Assembly (NCBI RefSeq): GCF_003931915.1
Contig: NZ_RSAA01000014.1
Location: forward strand, 310,001-374,000
DNA: 64,000 bases
From: Saccharopolyspora rhizosphaerae
GTDB taxonomy: Bacteria; Actinomycetota; Actinomycetes; Mycobacteriales; Pseudonocardiaceae
Reading direction: 5' to 3'
Both the position numbers and the translations under genes were made by a program. This document shows positions 1 to 9,150 of this stretch, in pieces (position 1 is the stretch's first letter; the number at the start of each line of letters is the position of its first letter). Under the pieces are notes generated by a model that was not told where the DNA came from, ran no database searches, and saw only the letters and a program-made list of their open reading frames with translations.

Positions 1-1
1 C

Positions 2-832
2 GACCTGTCCCGCCGGGTCCCGGCGCTGGCCAACATCCGGCCGTCCGGTGAGTACCTGATGGAGGACTTCCACGACGCGGGCGGCTTGCGCGGGCTGATG
101 GCCGAGCTCGGCGAGCTGCTGCACCGGGACGCGATCACGGTGACCGGCCGGACCCTCGGGGACGACCTCGACGGCGCCGAGGTGCACGACACCGACGTGA
201 TCCGCCGCCGCGACAACCCGCTGTCGGAGCAGGGCGGGCTGGCGGTGCTGCGCGGGTCGCTGGCACCCGACGGTTGCGTGGTCAAGACCAGCGCGGCCAG
301 CCCGGGCCTGCTGCAGCACGCGGGCAGGGCCGTGGTCTTCGACTCCTACGAGGACATGGAGGAGCGCATCGACGCCGAAGACCTCGACGTCGACGAGAAC
401 TCGGTGCTGGTCCTGCGCGGTGCCGGGCCGCTCGGCGGTCCGGGCATGCCGGAGTGGGGGATGCTGCCGATCCCGAAGAAGTTGCTGCAACGCGGGATCA
501 CCGACATGGTCCGGATCTCCGACGCGCGGATGAGCGGCACCAGCTACGGCACCTGCGTGCTGCACGTGGCACCGGAGTCGTACGCGGGCGGGCCGCTCGC
601 GCTGGTCCGCGACGGCGACCTGGTCGAGCTCGACGTGCCCGGCCGGCGGCTCGACCTGCGCGTCGACGCCGAGGAGCTGGAGCGCAGGCGCGCCGAGTGG
701 AAGCGGCCGGAACCGACCTTCGCGCGCGGTTACGGCAAGTTGTTCGCCAAGCACATCACCCAGGCCGACAAGGGCTGCGACTTCGACTTCCTCGAGGGTG
801 CAGGCGGCGCGCCCGAACCGGCCATCCACTGA
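2..832 (+). CDS. IlvD/Edd-family dehydratase, C-terminal part (probable sugar-acid dehydratase)
   Basis: Only the C-terminal 276 codons lie in the window; the reading frame is open from base 2 and ends at TGA 830-832. The family (dihydroxy-acid and sugar-acid dehydratases, Fe-S enzymes) is recognised from the RPSGEYLMEDFHDAGG stretch, GGLAVLRGSLAPDG and the GGPGMPEWGMLPIPKKL and RISDARMSGTSYGT blocks of the swivelling C-terminal domain. A separate, complete ilvD lies at 49303, and this copy has the RMSGTSYGT form seen in arabonate/xylonate-type dehydratases rather than the RFSGGSSG form of IlvD. With the DapA-type gene 15 nt downstream it probably dehydrates an aldonic acid to a 2-keto-3-deoxy acid. 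The sugar is unknown. Confidence 0.85.
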   Translation, partial: DLSRRVPALANIRPSGEYLMEDFHDAGGLRGLMAELGELLHRDAITVTGRTLGDDLDGAEVHDTDVIRRRDNPLSEQGGLAVLRGSLAPDGCVVKTSAASPGLLQHAGRAVVFDSYEDMEERIDAEDLDVDENSVLVLRGAGPLGGPGMPEWGMLPIPKKLLQRGITDMVRISDARMSGTSYGTCVLHVAPESYAGGPLALVRDGDLVELDVPGRRLDLRVDAEELERRRAEWKRPEPTFARGYGKLFAKHITQADKGCDFDFLEGAGGAPEPAIH

Positions 833-847
833 TCGAGCGGAGGAGCG

Positions 848-1750
848 ATGCCCACCAGCGTCGAAGCGCTGCACGGGGTCACCGCGATCACCGTGACCCC
901 CTTCGACGGCACGGTCGCCCCGGACTGGCCCGGTTACGAGGCGGTCGTGGCGCGGATGGCCGAGGCCGGGGTGCAGGTGATCACACCCAACGGCAACACC
1001 AGCGAGTTCTACGCGCTGTCCCGCGACGAGTGGCAGCGCGCCAACGAGGTGACCGCGGCCGCGGCGGGTGGTTCGGTGGTGATGCCGGGCATCGGCTACG
1101 ACATCGCCACGGCCCAGGACATGGCGGTGGCGGTTCAGCAGCTCGGTGCGTCGCTGGCGATGCTGCACCAGCCGGTGCACCCCCACCAGTCGGTGGCGGG
1201 GTGGGTGGCTTACAACCGCCAGATCGCGCAGTCCGCGCCCGGTCTCGCTTTCGTGCTCTACGTCAAGGACCCCCGCGTTGGCGCCGACGCGCTGGGCGCG
1301 TTGTTCGACGCCTGCCCGAACGTGGTCGGCGTGAAGTACGCGGTGGCCGACCCGCCGCGATTCGGCGAGCTTTGCGCCACGCTGGGCGAAGACCGGGTCG
1401 CCTGGTCGTGCGGGTTGGCCGAGCGCTGGGCACCGGCGTTCTGGCCGCTGGGCGCGGCCGGGTTCACCTCGGGCGGGGTCAACGTGGCCCCGAAGCTCTC
1501 GCTCGACTACCTCGCCGCCCTGCGTGCGGGCGATCAGGCCCGCGTCCAGCGGTTGTGGTCGCTCATCGCTCCGTTCGAGGAGATGCGCGCCGCGGACGCC
1601 ACCGCCTGCAACGTCGCGGTGGTCAAGGAGGCGCTGGCGCAGCAGGGCCTGTGCGGGGCGGGCGTGCGGCCACCGGCCGGTGTCCTGTCCCCGCAACAGC
1701 GGGAACAGGTCACCGGCATCCTGGCTTCCTGGTCCGAGGCCGGTTATTGA
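848..1750 (+). CDS. DapA-family (DHDPS/NAL superfamily) dehydratase or aldolase of sugar-acid catabolism
   Basis: 300 aa, a single TIM barrel, the usual length for the dihydrodipicolinate synthase/N-acetylneuraminate lyase superfamily. Visible are the substrate-carboxylate loop NGNTSEF (48-54), a catalytic Tyr138 in LAFVLYVKD and the Schiff-base Lys163 in GVKYA. GGAGGAGCG at 838-846 is a good ribosome-binding site for the ATG. The NGNT(S/G)EFY form is typical of 2-keto-3-deoxy sugar-acid dehydratases rather than true DapA. Coupled to the IlvD/Edd gene 15 nt upstream, it probably acts on that enzyme's 2-keto-3-deoxy product, by dehydration or retro-aldol cleavage. Its stop overlaps the end of the convergent gene by 7 nt. 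Confidence 0.85.
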   Translation: MPTSVEALHGVTAITVTPFDGTVAPDWPGYEAVVARMAEAGVQVITPNGNTSEFYALSRDEWQRANEVTAAAAGGSVVMPGIGYDIATAQDMAVAVQQLGASLAMLHQPVHPHQSVAGWVAYNRQIAQSAPGLAFVLYVKDPRVGADALGALFDACPNVVGVKYAVADPPRFGELCATLGEDRVAWSCGLAERWAPAFWPLGAAGFTSGGVNVAPKLSLDYLAALRAGDQARVQRLWSLIAPFEEMRAADATACNVAVVKEALAQQGLCGAGVRPPAGVLSPQQREQVTGILASWSEAGY

Positions 1751-2265
1751 CCGTCGATCCGCACGAACGCCTTGGCCGAGGAAGCCCAGCGGTAGTGCTC
1801 GGTGTGCCCCTGTCCGGTGTCGAAGTCGGTGATCCACACGGCGATGTCGCCGTGGAACACCTGGTACTCCTCGGGCACCTGCGTCCACACCGGCGGGCTG
1901 ACCACGGTGCCCAGCGTCTGCGGCTCGGTGCCGCCCGGGTCCGTGGTCATGCCGATCAGCGCCCGGGAGTACTCCGCATCGCGGGGCCCGCACTCCACCA
2001 GGATCAGCGCGTCCTCGACCCCTTCACCGGTGACGTCGGCGAAGCCGATCGGCTTGTCCGGCGCGAACCGGTAGACGTGGTCTCCCGCTTCCCCGGCGCC
2101 GTCGGTGAACGAGACGACTTGCCGCGGGCACGATCCCACTTCAGGTACTTCGAATTCGGCGTTGCGCCAGTCGACTTGCTGCACGTCGGCTGAAGCCGCA
2201 CCGCTGCCGGCGAGCAGGCCGGCAGCCACGAGCGCCCACGCGCTCGACATGAACCGCTTGCGCAT
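1744..2265 (-). CDS. Secreted hypothetical protein
   Basis: 173 aa with a classical signal peptide: MRKRF, a hydrophobic stretch of about 15 residues, and a likely cleavage after ASA near residue 26. The mature part has an acidic VTGEGVEDALILVECG segment, reminiscent of the calcium-binding loops of FG-GAP/VCBS-type or mycobacterial secreted proteins of unknown function. Two cysteines (in GSCPRQ and VECGP) could form a disulfide. I do not recognise a family with confidence. A GGGGA sequence lies 6 nt before the ATG. The 3' end overlaps the convergent DapA-type gene. It stands alone and downstream in direction from pyc, separated from it by a terminator hairpin. Confidence 0.7.
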   Translation of the reverse strand: MRKRFMSSAWALVAAGLLAGSGAASADVQQVDWRNAEFEVPEVGSCPRQVVSFTDGAGEAGDHVYRFAPDKPIGFADVTGEGVEDALILVECGPRDAEYSRALIGMTTDPGGTEPQTLGTVVSPPVWTQVPEEYQVFHGDIAVWITDFDTGQGHTEHYRWASSAKAFVRIDGQ

Positions 2266-2369
2266 TCACGTCCCCCATGTCTCGATCGCGTCCTGTTCCG
2301 CTAACGACGACACGGGCGGTCAGTTCCCTCCTGTTGCCTCGTTCCGGCGTGTTCACCGCATCGGATGAC

Positions 2370-2405
2370 GAACGGGCCGCCCCTCCGAGGAGGAGCGGCC
2401 CGTTC
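2370..2405 (-). terminator. Terminator of pyc
   Basis: Perfect 11-bp stem GAACGGGCCGC / GCGGCCCGTTC (2370-2380 and 2395-2405), with inner CCTCC/GGAGG pairing, 22 nt past the pyc stop codon. Confidence 0.8.
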
Positions 2406-2426
2406 CCAGGGGTCCGGCGAAGGGGA

Positions 2427-5400
2427 TCAGCCGATCTCGAGGATCAGGTCGCCACCCTCGACCTGCTGCACGGAGCCGATGGCGAGGCGCTTGACCTGGC
2501 CGCCCTGCGGGGCGGTGATCGCGGCCTCCATCTTCATGGCTTCGATCGTCGCCACCGTCTGGCCGGAGTCGACCGCGTCACCCTCGGCGACCGCGAGCGT
2601 CACCACGCCGGCGAAAGGGGCTGGGACGTGGCCGGGGTTGCCGCGGTCGGCCTTCTCCGCGACCGGCAGGTCGCTGGCCACCGAGCGGTCCCGGACCTGG
2701 ATGGGCCGCAGCTGCCCGTTGAGCACCGCCATCACGGTGCGCATGCCGCGCTCGTCGGGCTCGCTGATCGCTTCCAGCCCGAGGAGCAGTCGCACACCGG
2801 GCTCGAGGTCCACCGAGTACTCCTCCCCGGGCTTGAGGCCGTAGAAGAAGTCCTTGCTGCGCAGCAACGAGGTGTCGCCGTAGGCGTCCCGGTGTTCCTG
2901 GAACTCCTTGGTGGGCTTGGCGAACATGAGCCGGTTCAGCGTGTTGCGACGGTCGTTGACGAGCCCGTCGCGGTCCTCGGTGGACAGTTCGGCGACCTTG
3001 CGGGTCGTGGTGCGGCCTTCCAGCGCGCGGGTGCGGAACGGCTCCGGCCACCCACCGGGCGGGTCGCCCAGCTCGCCCTGCAGGAACCCGATCACCGAGT
3101 CCGGGATGTCGAACTTGCGCGGGTCGGCTTCGAAGTCGGACGGGTCGACGCCAGCGCCGACCAGGTGCAGCGCCAGGTCGCCGACGACCTTCGAGGACGG
3201 GGTGACCTTGACCAGCCTGCCGAGGATCCGGTCCGCGGCGGCGTACATGGCCTCGATCTCCTCGAACTTGTCGCCGAGTCCGAGCGCAACGGCCTGGGTG
3301 CGCAAGTTGGACAGCTGACCGCCGGGGATCTCGTGGGAGTAGACCCGGCCGGTCGGCGAGGCCAGCCCGGCTTCGAAGGGCTGGTAGATCTTGCGCACCG
3401 ACTCCCAGTACGGCTCGAGGTCGCACACGGCTTCCAGGTCGAGGCCGGTCGTGCGGTCGGTGTAGTCGGTGGCCGCGACCAGCGAGGACAGCGCGGGCTG
3501 CGAGGTGGTACCGGCCATCGACGCGGTCGCCGCGTCCACGGCGTCCACACCGGACTGGATCGCGGCCATGTAGGTGGCCAGCTGCCCGCCCGGGGTGTCG
3601 TGGGTGTGCAGGTGCACGGGCAGGTCGAACTCCTGGCGCAACGCGGAGACGAGCTTCGCCGCGGCCGGCGGGCGCAGGAGCCCCGCCATGTCCTTGATGG
3701 CCAGCACGTGCGCACCGGCGTCGACGATCTGCTCCGCCAGGCGCAGGTAGTAGTCCAGTGTGTACAGCTTTTCGTCCGGGTTGGACAGATCAGCGGTGTA
3801 GCACAGCGCGACCTCGGCGATGGACTTCCCGGTGTTGCGCACCGCTTCGATGGCCGGGCGCATCTGCTCGACGTCGTTGAGCGCGTCGAAGATCCGGAAG
3901 ATGTCGATGCCGGTGTCGGTGGCCTCCTGCACGAAGTGGTCGGTCACCTCCGTCGGGTACGGCGTGTAGCCGACGGTGTTGCGACCGCGCAGCAGCATCT
4001 GCAAGCAGATGTTCGGGATCGCTTCCCGCAGCTTGGCCAGCCGCTCCCACGGGTCCTCTGCGAGGAACCGCAGCGCGACGTCGTAGGTGGCGCCGCCCCA
4101 GCACTCGACCGAGAACAGGTCCGGCGTCATGCGGGCCACGTGCGGCGCGACGGCCAGCAGGTCCTTGCTGCGCACCCGGGTGGCCAGGAGCGACTGGTGG
4201 GCGTCGCGGAAGGTGGTGTCGGTGACACCGACGTTGTTGGCCTCGCGCATCCACCGCGCGAAGCCCTCCGGGCCGAGCTCGGTGAGCTTCTGCTTGGTGC
4301 CGGGCAGCGGGGTGGCGGTCAGGTCGATCTCGGGGAGCTTGAAGCTCGGGTCCGCCGCGCTCGGGCGCGAGCCGTTGGGCTTGTTGACCGTGACGTCGGC
4401 GAGGTAGTTCAGCAGCCGGGTGCCGCGGTCGGCGGAGTGCCGGGCGGTGAGCAGGTGCGGGCGCTCGTCGATGAACGAGGTCGTGACGCGGCCCGCGCCG
4501 AAGTCCTCGTCGTCCAGCACCGCCTGCAGGAACGGGATGTTCGTCGCGACGCCGCGGATCCGGAACTCGGCGAGGGCTCGGCGGGCGCGCGCCACCGCGG
4601 TCTGGAAGTCGCGGCCCCGGCAGGAGAGCTTGACCAGCATCGAGTCGAAGTGCGCGCTGATGCTGGTGCCCGCGAAGGCGGTGCCGCCGTCGAGGCGGAT
4701 GCCCGCGCCACCCGGCGAGCGGTAGGCGCTGATCATGCCGGTGTCGGGGCGGAACCCGTTGGCCGGATCTTCGGTGGTGATGCGGCACTGCAGGGCCGCA
4801 CCGCGCAGCCGGATCGCGTCCTGGGTCATCCCCAGGTCCTCGAGCGTCTCACCGGCGGCGATGCGCAGCTGCGACTGGACGAGGTCGGCGTCGGTGACCT
4901 CTTCGGTCACGGTGTGCTCGACCTGGATGCGCGGGTTCATCTCGATGAAGACGTGGTTGCCGCGCTCGTCGACGAGGAACTCCACGGTGCCGGCGTTGAC
5001 GTAGCCGATCTTGCGGGCGAAGGCGACGGCGTCGGCGCAGATCCGCTCCCGCAGCTCCGGGTCGAGGTTCGGCGCCGGGGCGATCTCGATGACCTTCTGG
5101 TGGCGCCTCTGCACCGAGCAGTCGCGTTCGAAGAGGTGGACGACGTTGCCGTGGCCGTCGGCGAGGATCTGCACCTCGATGTGCCGCGGGTTGACCACGG
5201 CCTGCTCCAGGAAGACCGTCGGGTCGCCGAACGCGGATTCGGCTTCGCGCATGGCCGCTTCCAGGGCTTCGCGCAGCCCGGCCGGGGCGTCGACGCGGCG
5301 CATGCCGCGACCGCCACCCCCGGCGACCGCCTTGACGAAGACCGGGAAGGTCATGCCCTCGGCGGCGGACAGCAGCGCGTCGAGGTCCTGCGACGGCTCG

Positions 5401-5804
5401 GAGGAGTCGAGCACCGGTACGCCGGCTTCGCGCGCGGCGTTGACGGCGGTGGCCTTGTTGCCGGTCATCTCGAGGATCTGCTGGCGCGGTCCCACGAAGG
5501 TGATGCCGGCTTCGTGGCAGGCCTCGGCCAGCTCGGGGTTCTCCGAGAGGAAGCCGTAGCCCGGGTACACCGCGTCGGCACCTGCCTGACGTGCGGCGTT
5601 GATGATCTCGTCGACGGAGAGGTACGCGCGGACCGGGTGGCCGGCTTCGCCGATCTCGTACGACTCGTCGGCTTTCAGCCGGTGCAACGAGTTGCGGTCT
5701 TCGTGCGGGAAGACCGCGACGGTCCCCGCTCCCAGCTCGTAGGCGGCGCGAAAAGCGCGAATCGCAATCTCGCCGCGGTTCGCGACGAGCACCTTGCGGA
5801 ACAT
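2427..5804 (-). CDS. pyc: Pyruvate carboxylase
   Basis: 1125 aa, full length for the single-chain enzyme that carboxylates pyruvate to oxaloacetate (anaplerosis). Domains in order: biotin carboxylase (1 to about 450, starting FRKVLVANRGEIAIR, ATP-grasp GGGGRGM at 162-168, HIEVQ and EMNPRIQVEHTVTE), carboxyltransferase TIM barrel (about 520-800, with TDTTFRDAHQSLLATR near 525-545), tetramerisation region, and C-terminal biotinyl domain with EAMKMEA, biotinylated Lys1091. The ATG is preceded by GGGAG at 5-nt spacing. It is monocistronic, with its own terminator. Oxaloacetate and pyruvate balance links it loosely to the branched-chain genes further along. No domain is missing. Confidence 0.97.
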   Translation of the reverse strand: MFRKVLVANRGEIAIRAFRAAYELGAGTVAVFPHEDRNSLHRLKADESYEIGEAGHPVRAYLSVDEIINAARQAGADAVYPGYGFLSENPELAEACHEAGITFVGPRQQILEMTGNKATAVNAAREAGVPVLDSSEPSQDLDALLSAAEGMTFPVFVKAVAGGGGRGMRRVDAPAGLREALEAAMREAESAFGDPTVFLEQAVVNPRHIEVQILADGHGNVVHLFERDCSVQRRHQKVIEIAPAPNLDPELRERICADAVAFARKIGYVNAGTVEFLVDERGNHVFIEMNPRIQVEHTVTEEVTDADLVQSQLRIAAGETLEDLGMTQDAIRLRGAALQCRITTEDPANGFRPDTGMISAYRSPGGAGIRLDGGTAFAGTSISAHFDSMLVKLSCRGRDFQTAVARARRALAEFRIRGVATNIPFLQAVLDDEDFGAGRVTTSFIDERPHLLTARHSADRGTRLLNYLADVTVNKPNGSRPSAADPSFKLPEIDLTATPLPGTKQKLTELGPEGFARWMREANNVGVTDTTFRDAHQSLLATRVRSKDLLAVAPHVARMTPDLFSVECWGGATYDVALRFLAEDPWERLAKLREAIPNICLQMLLRGRNTVGYTPYPTEVTDHFVQEATDTGIDIFRIFDALNDVEQMRPAIEAVRNTGKSIAEVALCYTADLSNPDEKLYTLDYYLRLAEQIVDAGAHVLAIKDMAGLLRPPAAAKLVSALRQEFDLPVHLHTHDTPGGQLATYMAAIQSGVDAVDAATASMAGTTSQPALSSLVAATDYTDRTTGLDLEAVCDLEPYWESVRKIYQPFEAGLASPTGRVYSHEIPGGQLSNLRTQAVALGLGDKFEEIEAMYAAADRILGRLVKVTPSSKVVGDLALHLVGAGVDPSDFEADPRKFDIPDSVIGFLQGELGDPPGGWPEPFRTRALEGRTTTRKVAELSTEDRDGLVNDRRNTLNRLMFAKPTKEFQEHRDAYGDTSLLRSKDFFYGLKPGEEYSVDLEPGVRLLLGLEAISEPDERGMRTVMAVLNGQLRPIQVRDRSVASDLPVAEKADRGNPGHVPAPFAGVVTLAVAEGDAVDSGQTVATIEAMKMEAAITAPQGGQVKRLAIGSVQQVEGGDLILEIG

Positions 5805-6126
5805 GCCGGCTCCCTCGGATAACAGGCGTCGGTCGGTGTGGAAGACACTACCGCGAAAATTCCCCGCAACGGGAGAACCCGTCAGGTGATGAAGACCTCG
5901 GGACCCCTTGTGACCAGCCTAAACGCTGGACGCGCACAAGGCGTGGCCAGAAGAAAATCTAGAGAACTTCTCGGCCGGGGAAGTTTCGCTCGCCTATTCG
6001 ACACCGGGAGGTCATCTCGCGGACACGCGCAGTCGATCTCGGCCGCTTCGCGCCCGACACGCCCGGAACCACGTCGAGAGGAAATTCCGGCAGGACTGCC
6101 CAACATGCGAGATCCCGCCCGGGCGA
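5805..6126. other. Intergenic region between recG and pyc
   Basis: 322 bases with no convincing gene. The pyc-proximal end is more A/T-rich and contains a minus-strand TAGTGT (5845-5850) that could be the pyc -10 box, giving a leader of about 35 nt. No matching -35 or terminator for recG is evident. Confidence 0.45.
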
Positions 6127-8361
6127 TCACGACTTCTCGAGGTACTCCGCGCGCTGCTCGTCGACGACCTCCGACACCATGCGCGCCAATCCCGAGTGCT
6201 CCCGCAGCTCCGGGTCGGCCGCGACGAACCGGTCCGCCTCCTCGCGGGCCTGGGCGATGACCTCTTCGTCGCGCAGCAGCGAGAGCATCTTCAACCCGGA
6301 CTTCCGGCCCGACTGGGCGGCACCCAGGATGTCGCCCTCCCGCCGCAGCTCCAGGTCCAGCCGCGCCAGCTCGAACCCGTCGGTGGTCGAGGCGACCGCG
6401 TCCAGCCGCTCGCGGGTCGTGGTGCCGCCCATCGCCTCGGTGACCAGCAGGCACAGCCCGGGCGCGCTGCCCCGGCCGACCCGGCCGCGCAGCTGGTGCA
6501 GCTGCGACACGCCGAACCGGTCCGCGTCCATGATCACCATGACGGTCGCGTTCGGCACGTTCACGCCGACCTCGATCACCGTGGTCGCCACCAGGACGTC
6601 CAGCTCACCCGCGGCGAAGGAGCGCATCACCGCGTCCTTGTCGTCGGGCGCCAGCCGGCCGTGCAGCACCCCCAGTCGCAGGTCGGAGAGCGGCCCGGCG
6701 GCCAGCTGCTCGGCGACGTCCACCACCGCCACCGGCGGCCGCCGCTGCGCGCCACCGTCCTCCGGCGGCGGCTCCTCCCCGTCACCGTCATCCACAGTGG
6801 ACTTCTTCGAGGACTTGCCGCCCTTGCCCGAGCTCTCCTCGTCGTCACCGATCCGCGGGCACACCACGTACACCTGGTGGCCGGCGGCGACCTCCTCGTG
6901 GATGCGCGCCCACGCCCGGTCCAACCACGCGGGCTTCTCCGACACCGGCACCACGCTGCTGCTGATCGGCGACCGTCCCTGCGGGAGCTCGCGCAGCGCG
7001 GAGGTCTCCAGGTCGCCGTAGGCCGTCATCGCCACCGTGCGCGGGATCGGCGTCGCCGTCATCACCAGCACGTGCGGCGCGGTCTCCTCCCCCGCGCGAG
7101 CGCGCAGGGCGTCGCGCTGCTCGACGCCGAAGCGGTGCTGCTCGTCGACCACGACCAGCCCGAGGTCGGCGAAGGAGACCTTGTCCTGGATCAACGCGTG
7201 CGTGCCGACCACGATCCCGGCCTCCCCGGAGGCCGCCTGCAGCATCGCCTCGCGCCGCTGCGCGGCCGTCAGCGACCCGGTCAGCAAGGTCACCCGGGTC
7301 GCGCTCTCGGCCGCGCCCAGCTCACCGGCCATGGCCAGGTCACCGAGCATCTCGCGCAGCGAACGCGCGTGCTGCGCGGCCAGCACCTCGGTGGGCGCGA
7401 GCATCGCCGCCTGCCGACCGGCGTCGACGACCTGCAGCATCGCGCGCAGCGCGACCACCGTCTTACCGCTGCCGACCTCGCCCTGGACCAACCGGTTCAT
7501 CGGGTGCTCGGTGCCCAGGTCGGCAGCGATCTGCTCGCCGATCTCCCGCTGGCCCGCGGTCAGCTCGAACGGCATCCGCTCGTCGAAGGCCGCCCGCACC
7601 CCGTCGTCGCGGCTCCGGCACACCGGCGCCGGGTGCGACTGGGCGGCGCTGCGGCGCTGGGCGAGCGTGAGCTGGATCGCCAGCGCCTCGTCCCACTTGA
7701 GCCGTTCCTGCGCGGCGGCGACCTCGCCGAAGTTCTGCGGGCGGTGGATCTTGCGCAGTGCGTCCTCGAGCGAGGTCATGCCCAGGCGGTCCCGGAGCTC
7801 GGCCGGCAGCGGGTCGTCGGTGCCGTCCCAAACGTCGAGGACCTGGCTCACGCAGCGCGCGATCGACCACGACGGGAGGCCCTGCGCCGACGGGTAGACC
7901 GGCAGCAGCGCGCCCGCGAACTCCTCGGCGGCGGCCCCCACGTCCGTGGCGTCCGAGTCGAACAGGTGGTACTCGGGGTGAGCCAGCTGCAGCTGGTCGC
8001 GGAAAGCGGTGACCTTGCCCGCGAACATGCCGCGCTTGCCGGGGACCAGTTCCCGCTCGCGCCAGGCCTGGTTGAAGAACGTGCACGTCAGGGAGCGGTG
8101 CCCGTCGGTGATGCGGGCCTCGACGATCGTGCCGCGGCGGGACTTCATGGACCGCTTGGTGACCCGCTCGACCTTGGCCAGCACGGTCGCGTGCTCGCCG
8201 AGCTCCAGTCCGGCGATCGCGGTCAGCTCGCCGCGTTCGGCGTAGCGGCGGGGGTAGTGGCGCAGCAGGTCGCCGACGGTGACCAGCCCCAGCGCGGACT
8301 CGAGCGCCTTGCCGGTCTTGGCCCCCAACAACCGGTCGAGCTTGGCGTCCAATGTGGTCAC
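6127..8361 (-). CDS. recG: ATP-dependent DNA helicase RecG
   Basis: 744 aa, monomeric superfamily 2 helicase that reverses stalled forks and migrates Holliday junctions. The N-terminal wedge/OB domain (about 1-170, with VGDLLRHYPRRYAERGEL) is followed by the helicase core: Walker A GEVGSGKT near residue 294, DEQH box near 403 (VVDEQHRFG), and motif VI LHQLRGRVGRG near the end. A charged insert with KGGKSSKKSTVDDGDGEE lies between the two RecA-like lobes (about residue 510-535), longer than usual. GTG start with GGAGGA 5 nt upstream. It follows the DAK2-domain gene in many actinobacteria; here two membrane-protein genes and gntR sit in between. Confidence 0.96.
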   Translation of the reverse strand: MTTLDAKLDRLLGAKTGKALESALGLVTVGDLLRHYPRRYAERGELTAIAGLELGEHATVLAKVERVTKRSMKSRRGTIVEARITDGHRSLTCTFFNQAWRERELVPGKRGMFAGKVTAFRDQLQLAHPEYHLFDSDATDVGAAAEEFAGALLPVYPSAQGLPSWSIARCVSQVLDVWDGTDDPLPAELRDRLGMTSLEDALRKIHRPQNFGEVAAAQERLKWDEALAIQLTLAQRRSAAQSHPAPVCRSRDDGVRAAFDERMPFELTAGQREIGEQIAADLGTEHPMNRLVQGEVGSGKTVVALRAMLQVVDAGRQAAMLAPTEVLAAQHARSLREMLGDLAMAGELGAAESATRVTLLTGSLTAAQRREAMLQAASGEAGIVVGTHALIQDKVSFADLGLVVVDEQHRFGVEQRDALRARAGEETAPHVLVMTATPIPRTVAMTAYGDLETSALRELPQGRSPISSSVVPVSEKPAWLDRAWARIHEEVAAGHQVYVVCPRIGDDEESSGKGGKSSKKSTVDDGDGEEPPPEDGGAQRRPPVAVVDVAEQLAAGPLSDLRLGVLHGRLAPDDKDAVMRSFAAGELDVLVATTVIEVGVNVPNATVMVIMDADRFGVSQLHQLRGRVGRGSAPGLCLLVTEAMGGTTTRERLDAVASTTDGFELARLDLELRREGDILGAAQSGRKSGLKMLSLLRDEEVIAQAREEADRFVAADPELREHSGLARMVSEVVDEQRAEYLEKS

Positions 8362-8400
8362 GGCAGTCCTCCGCCTGCGTACTCGGTCAGCACCGCGAAG

Positions 8401-8859
8401 CTACTCGGCAGCACCGACGGCCTCCCGGCCACCGAACCGCCAGCCCGCCCACGCGACGGGCAACGCGCCGAGCAGCAACCAGCCTTCACCATCCAGCTGG
8501 GTGGCGTCGCGGAAGTCCGGCGCGTCCAGGTTGGCCACCGTGGTCAGCACCACCGTTCCCAGCACCACCCAACCGAAGACCGCCAGCACCGCCCCGGTCA
8601 GCGCAGCGCCGCGCTCGCGCAGCACACCGCGCAGCACCAGCGCGCTCCACACCGCCGCCACCACCAGCCACCACACCAGCTTGCTGAGCAGGAAATCGCG
8701 CAGCGAGCTGGAGCTCTCCGGCGTCCCGGTCGAGGTCCACTCGACGGCGATCGGTTCGGGCAACCGAGCCCGCACCGCCATCGGCACGGTCAGCATCAGC
8801 ACGGCCACGAGCAGCGTCCAGCCGGTGATCAACCACAGGTACCGGCTCCGGACTCGCAC
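8401..8859 (-). CDS. Small integral membrane protein, DUF1648-like, paralogue of the 9151-10101 gene
   Basis: 152 aa from a GTG at 8857-8859 that has AGGGAG 6 nt upstream; longer in-frame starts would run into the repeat array. About four hydrophobic helices. The first is followed by RARLPEPIAVEWTSTG, matching RDRLPDPVATHFTGAG in the larger neighbour, and both share a TVANLDAPDFRDA / TVGANLDHVDWRDA motif. This pattern (DP or EP, then H/W and a G-rich turn after TM1) is typical of DUF1648 proteins, of unknown function. Stop lies 39 nt upstream of recG in the same direction, so recG may be co-transcribed. Confidence 0.7.
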   Translation of the reverse strand: MRVRSRYLWLITGWTLLVAVLMLTVPMAVRARLPEPIAVEWTSTGTPESSSSLRDFLLSKLVWWLVVAAVWSALVLRGVLRERGAALTGAVLAVFGWVVLGTVVLTTVANLDAPDFRDATQLDGEGWLLLGALPVAWAGWRFGGREAVGAAE

Positions 8860-8944
8860 TGCTGGCTCCCTCGACGACGTCGCCTCGAGATTAGCGCCAC
8901 CCGCCACCGGACCGTCCGAGGACCCGCGCCGACGCGCACCGGTG

Positions 8945-9150
8945 ACAGGAAGGATCCCCTCCACCCGCGGAGGCTTCTCGAGCACGGGTGAGAGGGACGT
9001 TCCCATCTACGCGTGGAGGGAACTTCCGGTTCACGCGTTGAGGACCCTCCGCCCGTGGGCGGGAACTCCGGGGCTTCGCGGCAGGAGAGTTCCCCTGCAC
9101 TGGTGAGAGGGACGTTCCCCTCCACCGCCGACCAGGGGGAGTTCCCGTGC
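8945..9150. repeat. Degenerate tandem array of about nine 23-bp units (GGGA-n-GTTCCC core)
   Basis: Cores resembling the palindrome GGGACGTTCCC lie centred near 8955, 8975, 8999, 9022, 9045, 9065, 9090, 9114 and 9141, a spacing of 20-27 nt. Two cores are exact copies (8994-9004 and 9109-9119). Between cores the sequence is of the CTCCACGCG type. The array fills the gap between two paralogous membrane-protein genes and has no coding potential of its own. Confidence 0.65.

Noticed and set aside
2277..5822. Open frame of 1181 codons opposite pyc
   Set aside because: It is the mirror of the pyc coding strand in a high-GC genome; Arg/Val/Asp/Gly/His-rich, no domain.
6196..8991. Open frame of 931 codons opposite recG
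   Set aside because: Shadow of recG and the membrane-protein gene, with no protein-like features.
8945..9150. CRISPR array or insertion sequence
   Set aside because: Units are degenerate and contiguous; no spacers, transposase or target duplications.
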